Positions 7,356 through 12,804 of a DNA stretch of 15,781 bases are shown here, one piece after another. The number at the start of each line of letters is the position of its first letter. Position 1 is the stretch's first letter. The position numbers and the translations under genes were made by a program. The notes under the pieces were generated by a model. That model saw only the letters and a list, made by a program, of their open reading frames with translations, was not told where the DNA came from and did no database searches. Source of the DNA: Oceanococcus sp041624435 (lineage in GTDB: Bacteria; Pseudomonadota; Gammaproteobacteria; Nevskiales; Oceanococcaceae); contig JBFJVB010000068.1 of NCBI GenBank assembly GCA_041624435.1, forward strand, positions 1-15,781, read 5' to 3'.

Positions 7356-8411
7356 TTGCCAAGCTCACCAGAATCGACCCTTTTCGTAGTGGATCAGTCA
7401 TTCAGAATCATTGCATCCGTCTACCGCAGCCTGATCGAGATTCTTCAGGAGGCGGGTATCGAGACGCAGAGCATCTCCCAGCGGGTGGGTGCCGATGTGA
7501 CGGCCCTGATCGCCTCCCAGGAGATGCTGAGTCTGGAGCAGGTCACGGCGCTTTGGCAGTTGGGTTATGAAACCCGCGGGCCGACGATCGGAGTCGAAGT
7601 GGCGCTGCGGGTCCGGCTGGTGGATTACCAGGATGTCGGTGTCTATCTCACCGCGACCGAAGATGTCGCCGATGTGCTGCATCAGCTGGAAAACTACTGC
7701 GCCCTGTTCAGCAATGTGGTGGATGTCAAAACCGCCAGCACCCGGGACGGGATCGAGTTCACGCTGCATTACAACGCGAGCGTGCCCCTGCTGCACGAGC
7801 GACTGGACTTCCTCGCCATCTCCGGCCCGGTGCTGGTGTCGCAATACCTCGGCCGGCCTCTGCGCCTGGCCCGGGCCGAGCTGACCCGACCGGCGCCGGA
7901 CGATACCCGACCATGGGACGAGGCTTTCGGCGTGACGGTGACCTGGGATGCGCCCATCACCCGCTTCGTCGTGAGCCATGAAGAATCAAAGCGCCGGGTG
8001 CTGACGCGCAATGAGCAGTTGCGCCGCGAACTGAAGTTTCTGCTCGATCGACGCCTGCGGGCGGACCGGCGCGCCCATCCCCTGGACGAAATTCGTGCGG
8101 TGATGAAAAAACAGTTCGCCCGCCAGGTGCCGAATATCGAAACGGTCACCGCAGCGCTGCATATCAGCGCGCGGACCTTGCAACGGCGATTGACCGACGC
8201 GAACACCACCTTCAGTGATCTGCTTTCCGAGCTAAGGCGGGAGATGGCTGAAAACTATCTGCATCTGGGCATGCCCGTCAGCGCGGTCGCCGAACGCCTG
8301 GGATACTCGGATTTGAGGACTTTCAACCGCGCCTTCAAACGCTGGCTCGGGCAGACCCCGGCTCAATATCAGCAGGATCAGACCCGACCGGACTCGTCTG
8401 GTTCACCGTGA
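7356..8411 (+). CDS. AraC-family transcriptional regulator with arabinose-binding-type N-terminal domain
   Basis: Cytoplasmic DNA-binding activator of the type often found beside lipid, steroid or amino-acid catabolic genes. From TTG 7356 it is 351 residues; GTG 7389 (VDQSFRIIASVYRSL) gives 340 and is a plausible alternative, as neither has a strong Shine-Dalgarno sequence. The first about 200 residues resemble the PF12625 ligand-sensing domain. The C-terminal about 100 residues form a double helix-turn-helix: VTAALHISARTLQRRL and SAVAERLGYSDLRTFNRAFKRWLGQTPAQYQ. It converges with the dehydrogenase gene at 8441 with 29 nt between, making it a candidate regulator of the lipoxygenase-like operon (inference). 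The inducer is unknown. Confidence 0.85.
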   Translation: MPSSPESTLFVVDQSFRIIASVYRSLIEILQEAGIETQSISQRVGADVTALIASQEMLSLEQVTALWQLGYETRGPTIGVEVALRVRLVDYQDVGVYLTATEDVADVLHQLENYCALFSNVVDVKTASTRDGIEFTLHYNASVPLLHERLDFLAISGPVLVSQYLGRPLRLARAELTRPAPDDTRPWDEAFGVTVTWDAPITRFVVSHEESKRRVLTRNEQLRRELKFLLDRRLRADRRAHPLDEIRAVMKKQFARQVPNIETVTAALHISARTLQRRLTDANTTFSDLLSELRREMAENYLHLGMPVSAVAERLGYSDLRTFNRAFKRWLGQTPAQYQQDQTRPDSSGSP

Positions 8412-8440
8412 ATCGTTGGTCCGCCCGGCCTGGTGATTGA

Positions 8441-9277
8441 CTAGGTGGCGGGGTTCTTCGCCGTCCTTTCCAGGGCCGCATCCGCCCGCGCCGGTCGCCA
8501 CACGCCCAGAAGCTTAAGCAGGGCAATCGACACCCGCGGCGCCTTGCGGTAACAGCGCAGAAACCATGACAGGCTGGCCGGGTAAATGACTTCTCGCCGA
8601 CTCGCCCGGATCGCTTTGACCACCTGTGCGCCAACCTCGTCAGGCTCAAGGCTCGGAAACACGCGGGAGATTCGGGGGTACCAGCTCATATCCGCATCGT
8701 TACGCTCGAAGTAACCGGTATTGACCTGGCCCGGACAGAACAGCGTCGAGCCGACCCCATGCGGTCTGAGCTCTTCATACAAAGACGCCGCCAGCCCCAC
8801 CATCGCATGCCGTGTCGCGGTGTACGGCATCATGTTCGGAAACGGCACATAACCGGCCGGACTGGTGAGCGTGACGATATGCCCGGACCGACGCCTCACC
8901 ATCGCCGGAACCACCGCGTGGCTTGCGGCGACGGCCGCCGCGAGTGGAATGCCTACGGGAAGGTCCGCTTCGGCTGCCGTCTGTTGAGCCAGGGGTTTGA
9001 ACGTGCCGCCACCCACATTATTGATCAGGATGTCGACCTCGCCAAAATGCCCGACGATGTCCGCCAACACGCGACGAACATCGGCCGCATCGGCCAGATT
9101 CGCGCTGAAACCCTTGACCTCACCGCCCAGGGCAAGCGCACAGGCATTGAGTTTGTCCTGCGATCGGGCGACGATCGCGACCTTCGCCCCGGCGGCCACC
9201 AGCGCCTTGGCGATGCCCCGGCCGATGCCCTCGGAACCGCCGGTGACGACGGCGACCTTGTTGTGAATATCTTTCAT
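8441..9277 (-). CDS. Short-chain dehydrogenase/reductase with YxxxR active-site variant
   Basis: NAD(P)-dependent oxidoreductase of unknown substrate; 278 residues from ATG 9277, preceded by a GAGA ribosome site. An ATG at 9361 would overlap the upstream lipoprotein gene and is not needed. The Rossmann motif is TGGSEGIG (12-19) and the adenine-ring motif NNVGG (86-90). The catalytic region has Ser139 exactly 13 residues before Tyr152, but the expected Lys at Tyr+4 is Arg156 (YTATR). The usual catalytic-tetrad Asn region reads LPVGIPLAAAV without Asn. The basic, hydrophobic C-terminus (SLSWFLRCYRKAP...) could touch membranes. It is the last gene of the four-gene minus-strand unit. It may use a hydrophobic substrate, or be impaired; a functional arginine variant is also possible. 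Confidence 0.85.
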   Translation of the reverse strand: MKDIHNKVAVVTGGSEGIGRGIAKALVAAGAKVAIVARSQDKLNACALALGGEVKGFSANLADAADVRRVLADIVGHFGEVDILINNVGGGTFKPLAQQTAAEADLPVGIPLAAAVAASHAVVPAMVRRRSGHIVTLTSPAGYVPFPNMMPYTATRHAMVGLAASLYEELRPHGVGSTLFCPGQVNTGYFERNDADMSWYPRISRVFPSLEPDEVGAQVVKAIRASRREVIYPASLSWFLRCYRKAPRVSIALLKLLGVWRPARADAALERTAKNPAT

Positions 9278-9308
9278 CTGGAATTTCTCGTTAAGGGCCG
9301 GGCGCTGC

Positions 9309-9944
9309 TCATTCATCATCCGCGGGTTCGCAGGCGTCGCCCACATCGTTGCCATCGGCATCCGCCTGATCAGGATTCACGGCAAACGGACAATTGTCAT
9401 CGGCATCGGACAGACCGTCTTCATCCAGGTCCGGAATCGCGTGCACCAGTTCGATGTGGAACTGTCCCTCCTCGACCGGGTGCCGGCGGCCGTCCGGGTC
9501 GATCAGCATCGCGTCGAAATGACCTTGCAGACGGTCCAGACTGGCCGTCGTCACGGTCAGTTCGCAGGCACCGCCGGCGTCCGTGCTCAGCAGGTGCATG
9601 CCTTCGCGCTGCAGCCTCACGGCCAGACCGGACTCCCCGCAGCGGTAGCGGCCCGGCGCCGGCGACAACGACTGGATACTCCAGTGGCTGTGATCGCTGT
9701 CCAGACTGACCACATGGAGGGTGCGTCGACCATCGGCAGCGGCGGTGTAGCGCATGTCGCCATTGAAGGCATAGGCGGCATGATCGACCAGGCCTGCGAT
9801 CCCGCTGGTGCCCGGCAGGCCATCGGTTCGACCTGAAACTTCACCCGGAACCGGCGCCCGCCCACCTTCACAGGCAGACACCGAGACAAGGATCATGGCA
9901 CCCAGCATACGCAGGGCAATCTTTCTTGGCGGTTGATTCAACAT
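9309..9944 (-). CDS. Lipoprotein with C-terminal thrombospondin type 3 calcium-binding motif
   Basis: Predicted envelope lipoprotein of 211 residues with no recognised enzymatic domain. The N-terminus is basic, followed by a hydrophobic stretch and lipobox V-S-A-C with lipidation at Cys25. A Gly/Pro-rich linker follows, then a beta-rich domain at about 50-170 with Cys102 and Cys127 that could form a disulphide. Residues 172-205 hold an Asp-rich thrombospondin type 3-like repeat (DLDEDGLSDADDNCP ... DADGNDVGDAC), known in the family to bind Ca2+, with Cys185 and Cys205. A strong GAGGGGG ribosome site precedes ATG 9944. It starts 14 nt after the Tat-signal gene. It likely sits on the outer membrane, but sorting cannot be decided because outer-membrane sorting signals vary. 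Confidence 0.75.
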   Translation of the reverse strand: MLNQPPRKIALRMLGAMILVSVSACEGGRAPVPGEVSGRTDGLPGTSGIAGLVDHAAYAFNGDMRYTAAADGRRTLHVVSLDSDHSHWSIQSLSPAPGRYRCGESGLAVRLQREGMHLLSTDAGGACELTVTTASLDRLQGHFDAMLIDPDGRRHPVEEGQFHIELVHAIPDLDEDGLSDADDNCPFAVNPDQADADGNDVGDACEPADDE

Positions 9945-9958
9945 GGAGGCCCCCTCAC

Positions 9959-10285
9959 TCAGCTGCTTAGGTACAGACTGCGCACGAACAGGCGGGTCAG
10001 GCGGTATTCACCGACGAGCCCGCTGTACTGCTGGCGGTAATCGACCAGCCCGTGCTGCTCACACAGGCGCTGGGTAAACGCGTCGACATGTTTGCGCTGA
10101 ATATGATTCGAGCGTTTGACGTGCTTGTGCAGCACACTTTTGAGAAAGGCTTTCTGCGCCTTGATCTGCTCGTCTTCGGCGTCCCTTGCCGGGGCGGCGA
10201 TACTGACCGGCATGGCCAGCGCACCCAGCGCACCGGTGGAACCTTTCAGAAATGCCCTGCGGGTCGATCGGATATCTCGCATCAT
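9959..10285 (-). CDS. Small Tat-signal protein, possible export partner of the lipoxygenase-like protein
   Basis: Unrecognised 108-residue protein. A twin-arginine signal is clear: S-T-R-R-A-F-L-K at residues 7-14, a mildly hydrophobic Gly/Ala stretch, and an AAPA processing site near residue 33. The mature part of about 75 residues is charged and helical in appearance (EDEQIKAQKAFLKSVLHKH, ending FVRSLYLSS) with one Cys. ATG 10285 and ATG 10282 both fit behind a GGAG site. It begins 13 nt after the stop of the lipoxygenase-like gene, which has no signal of its own. By analogy with small Tat subunits that carry larger enzyme partners across the inner membrane, it may export that neighbour. 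That role is inference. Confidence 0.75.
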   Translation of the reverse strand: MMRDIRSTRRAFLKGSTGALGALAMPVSIAAPARDAEDEQIKAQKAFLKSVLHKHVKRSNHIQRKHVDAFTQRLCEQHGLVDYRQQYSGLVGEYRLTRLFVRSLYLSS

Positions 10286-10298
10286 CGGGTCTCCTTGT

Positions 10299-12371
10299 TC
10301 AGTTCCAGGGGCTGCAGGTCATGGTGCCGGGCCGCTGCATTCCGTAAGCCCAGCGACGGGTGATGTTCTTGGCCTGGATCTGATTGTCGAATGCCAGCAG
10401 TTCTTGCTGAAATGTTTTCAGGTGCGGGTAAATGCGCTGGTCGTGCATGAAATTGCCGTCCGGATAACGCCCCAGCGAGCGATACCATTCGTGTGGCAGA
10501 TCAACAAAAAAGCGTGAGGCGCAGAAGGTGGCCAGGGCCACGTTGATCGGCGGCATGATGTCGAACCAGTCCTGCTCCGTCTTGGTTTCGTCATTGCGCG
10601 GCACCCGATCCGACCAGTACGCGATCGGTGCCAGCTTGATGCAGCCCAGCGTCGCCTCCAGCGCATGACTCGCCGACATCCAGTAAATGATGCGGGTAAC
10701 GGTATCGACCAGTTCCGCAACGCTGCTCAGTGCGGCGGGAAAACCGGCGACCCGCCCGGCCACGGCCGTTTCATTGCAGAAGGCCTGCAATTCATGGTCC
10801 CGCCGGACGTCTTCATCCGAGCGGTAATAGTGCGCCAGGTAACTGCCCACCCATTTTTCGATGATGGGAAACAGGCCGTCATCGTCATGCATGGGGAACT
10901 CTTCGATGGCGCTGAAGGCGTTCGGCGCGCTGCGATCCAGCGGCGTGCTGTGTTCGACAAAATCGTAGAATCCGGCCCGGTTGACCACCGCATCGAGAAA
11001 GGTCTGGCCGGTCCAGCCGGAAATCTTGTCCGCCATACCGGTCAGCAGGCCCTGATCAGGGGGACCATAGCCGTCATTGGCCGCCACCGCCTGCGTGCCC
11101 GTATCCCAGAAGATACCGAAATGATTGTTGCGAATCAGCGACAGCAGATGCGGCTCCAGCAAGGCGCGCAAGGGGTGAGCCTTGGGAATCGTGCGATAAA
11201 AGCTGATCGCAACCGGAGCGATGTACACGTGCATCGACAGGTGATCCACCACGCCGCTCATCGCGTACATGCTCATGAACAGGGTCTTGGCCATCTGCCA
11301 GGACCAGTAATCATCCGTGGGGGTCAGAATATCGGACAGCGGGCGCTGTGGATCCTGCTGGTTGGACTCCTTCCAGGCAGCACGCTCGGCCTCGGTTCGG
11401 GGTGCGTGCTGGGTGCTCTGAATGGCGATGAGCTTCAGCGGGCCGCCAGTCCTGGGTACCGCAAACAGCGCGATCGGCGTGAAATAGCGCCCACCCGCCG
11501 AATGCTCGGCCGGCGGACGCAGATTGAAGGCATCGTATTCCTTGTAATCGACGATGAATACGCGTCCTTGCGCCATCGCCTGATCCAGATCGTCGTGGCG
11601 AAAATCCGCGGTGCGTTGAAAGATTTCGTTACTGACCCTGAAGTTGGCTTGATGCCGGGTAAAGGGCTGGATCCGTGGAAACGGGCTGGCATGGGCCACC
11701 TGGGTCCAGCCGATCACGTCATCATTACGAAACTCCTCATCGAACGGCTGTTTCGGATACCGCCGTGGCAACGGAGGATAACAATCCAGTGTTTCGACAT
11801 CCTGGGCATCGGTCGCGGGCGCGAAGCTGAGAATCGGATCCAGCAGATTTACCCGGAAATAGAACGGGCCATCGCCATCGGTCACGTTCTCGGTGACCAC
11901 GGACAGCAGGCGGGTGATGTTGTTCAGCACTTCGGTATTGGTCGCCCACAGGTGCCAGTTGCGATCGAAGTAATAGAACAGCGGTTCGTAGATATCGATC
12001 CCGTCCTCGCCGGGATCGGAATCATCCCGTCCGAACTGATCTTCCTGAGCGTAAAGCCGGCGCGCTTCGTCCTCGCCTCGCAGCGCCCAGCGCGAATTGA
12101 CCACCACATCCGGCGACCCCACATTGCCATGTACCACCGCCCCCGGAATCAACTCATAGTCGAACCAGTTGTTTTTCTGGGCGCGCGCCAGCTCCGCATC
12201 ACGCAAGCCTTGCTGTTGGCTGTTCGCTCGCGAATACAGACGTGGAAACGGATAGATCGGTTGCTCGGTATAGCCATAGCCAGTACCGAGCAAGTCCACC
12301 CGGTTGTGATCGTAGACCGGACCCGATCCGATCGGAAACGGGTCGATGTAGTTCTTTTCAGTCGTGCTCAT
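10299..12371 (-). CDS. Lipoxygenase-family protein with atypical metal-site residues
   Basis: A 690-residue protein behind a strong AGGAG site. Lipoxygenases insert O2 into polyunsaturated fatty acids using a non-haem iron held by H-x4-H, a later H-x3-N, and the C-terminal Ile carboxylate. Family scaffold is visible: W-x-x-AK (358-362), R-T-I-P-x-x-HPL-x-x-LLEPH (393-408), SASH (566-569), and SLGRYPDGNF followed by an FQQEL/NQIQAKN region. The ligand helix reads VVDHLSMH (374-381), so only H-x3-H is present. Aligned from HPL without gaps, the two ligand His positions fall on Met371 and Asp376. His569 is kept, but its +4 Asn is Ala573, and the chain ends in Asn690. No signal peptide and no PLAT domain are visible. 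It may be an unusual metal site or a non-catalytic lipid binder. It heads the minus-strand unit. Confidence 0.82.
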   Translation of the reverse strand: MSTTEKNYIDPFPIGSGPVYDHNRVDLLGTGYGYTEQPIYPFPRLYSRANSQQQGLRDAELARAQKNNWFDYELIPGAVVHGNVGSPDVVVNSRWALRGEDEARRLYAQEDQFGRDDSDPGEDGIDIYEPLFYYFDRNWHLWATNTEVLNNITRLLSVVTENVTDGDGPFYFRVNLLDPILSFAPATDAQDVETLDCYPPLPRRYPKQPFDEEFRNDDVIGWTQVAHASPFPRIQPFTRHQANFRVSNEIFQRTADFRHDDLDQAMAQGRVFIVDYKEYDAFNLRPPAEHSAGGRYFTPIALFAVPRTGGPLKLIAIQSTQHAPRTEAERAAWKESNQQDPQRPLSDILTPTDDYWSWQMAKTLFMSMYAMSGVVDHLSMHVYIAPVAISFYRTIPKAHPLRALLEPHLLSLIRNNHFGIFWDTGTQAVAANDGYGPPDQGLLTGMADKISGWTGQTFLDAVVNRAGFYDFVEHSTPLDRSAPNAFSAIEEFPMHDDDGLFPIIEKWVGSYLAHYYRSDEDVRRDHELQAFCNETAVAGRVAGFPAALSSVAELVDTVTRIIYWMSASHALEATLGCIKLAPIAYWSDRVPRNDETKTEQDWFDIMPPINVALATFCASRFFVDLPHEWYRSLGRYPDGNFMHDQRIYPHLKTFQQELLAFDNQIQAKNITRRWAYGMQRPGTMTCSPWN

Positions 12372-12451
12372 GCTGGCGGTCTCCTGTGCGTTTTCAGCGC
12401 CAGTTGGAATCTGTCCTCGGACACCCGGCGTATCCGGAATTTCGAGAACCC

Positions 12452-12478
12452 ATTATTGACCCGCCCCGTACTCAGCAA
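12452..12478 (-). promoter_or_regulatory. Weak candidate promoter for the lipoxygenase-like operon
   Basis: On the minus strand TTGCTG (12473-12478) and AATAAT (12452-12457) are separated by 15 nt. The -10 matches five of six consensus positions, but the -35 only three and the spacing is short. It would give a leader of roughly 75 nt before ATG 12371. An activator such as the nearby AraC protein could compensate for the weak -35. Confidence 0.3.
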
Positions 12479-12638
12479 CAGGTCCGCAGGTGCCGATGAG
12501 GGGGGCTTTTCGCGCCAATCGGTCTTCTGGCCACTTCAGCTGGATTGCGCCCGAGCCTGATTGATGGCCCCGGCGTGGCTGGCCAAGTTCCGAATCCTGA
12601 CGGTCGAGATCGAGTTCATCAAGCAAGCGCAGGGCCGA

Positions 12639-12782
12639 TTACGAGGGCAGATTCTGCGGGTAATGAAGCGTGATCATGGTGACCTCTTGGCGCGGCGAGT
12701 TGAACTCGGTCCAGAGTTTCTTCACCGCGAAATCTGCCGGGGCTCGGTGGCAAATCTGCAGTGGTTTGTTGCCATGCGTCAT
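12639..12782 (-). CDS. Possible small protein, 47 residues, unknown function
   Basis: The ORF runs from ATG 12782 to TAA 12639 on the minus strand; an in-frame ATG at 12806 would add 8 residues. The sequence begins MTHGNKPLQICHRAPADF and ends ITLHYPQNLPS, has mixed composition with several aromatic residues, and about three quarters of its codons end in G or C, like the real genes here. There is no clear Shine-Dalgarno sequence, and the start codon lies in the 16-bp palindrome, so it would share that control element with the RND gene. It could equally be a gene remnant or a chance ORF. Confidence 0.33.
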   Translation of the reverse strand: MTHGNKPLQICHRAPADFAVKKLWTEFNSPRQEVTMITLHYPQNLPS

Positions 12783-12797
12783 ACCAACTGGTATGTA
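12769..12797 (+). promoter_or_regulatory. Predicted RND gene promoter
   Basis: TTGCCA (12769-12774, five of six -35 matches), a 17-bp spacer, then TATGTA (12792-12797, four of six -10 matches). A start site about 7 nt later would fall at 12804-12805, directly on the RND start codons, so a leaderless mRNA is predicted, much like lexA. The palindrome at 12780-12795 fills the spacer and enters the -10. Confidence 0.45.
12780..12795. promoter_or_regulatory. Perfect palindromic operator candidate
   Basis: CATACCA-AC-TGGTATG has perfect 7-bp arms with a 2-nt centre. It sits between the predicted -35 and -10 of the RND gene, the classical place for a repressor. The form suits TetR- or GntR-type dimers. 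No such repressor is encoded in the window, and AraC proteins usually bind direct repeats, so the binding protein is probably elsewhere. Confidence 0.6.
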
Positions 12798-12804
12798 TGT
12801 GCGC

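Larger units (their letters stand above)
12372..12804. other. Divergent intergenic control region between lipoxygenase-like and RND genes
   Basis: This 433-nt stretch has no long gene. It holds a possible promoter for the minus-strand unit (12452-12478), the ribosome site of the lipoxygenase-like gene, a possible 47-residue minus-strand ORF (12639-12782), and a perfect 16-bp palindrome inside the predicted RND promoter (12780-12795). The 8-bp palindrome core CCAACTGG also occurs in reverse orientation at 12400-12407, in the leader of the minus-strand unit. The rest shows nothing I can name. Confidence 0.6.

Noticed and set aside
8412..8440. Bidirectional terminator between the convergent AraC and SDR genes
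   Set aside because: The 29-nt gap has no convincing hairpin followed by a T-run on either strand.
9277..9361. Longer SDR start at 9361
   Set aside because: It would overlap the lipoprotein end by about 50 nt, adds non-SDR residues, and the ATG at 9277 has a ribosome site and the standard SDR spacing to TGGSEGIG.
10665..12560. Long plus-strand open frame of 631 codons
   Set aside because: It is antisense to the lipoxygenase-like gene, has no ribosome site and no recognisable domain. The opposite strand carries family motifs throughout, so this is a high-GC shadow frame.
12670..12804. Upstream extension of the RND protein
   Set aside because: The residues do not resemble an RND N-terminus, and the stretch contains the predicted promoter and palindrome.
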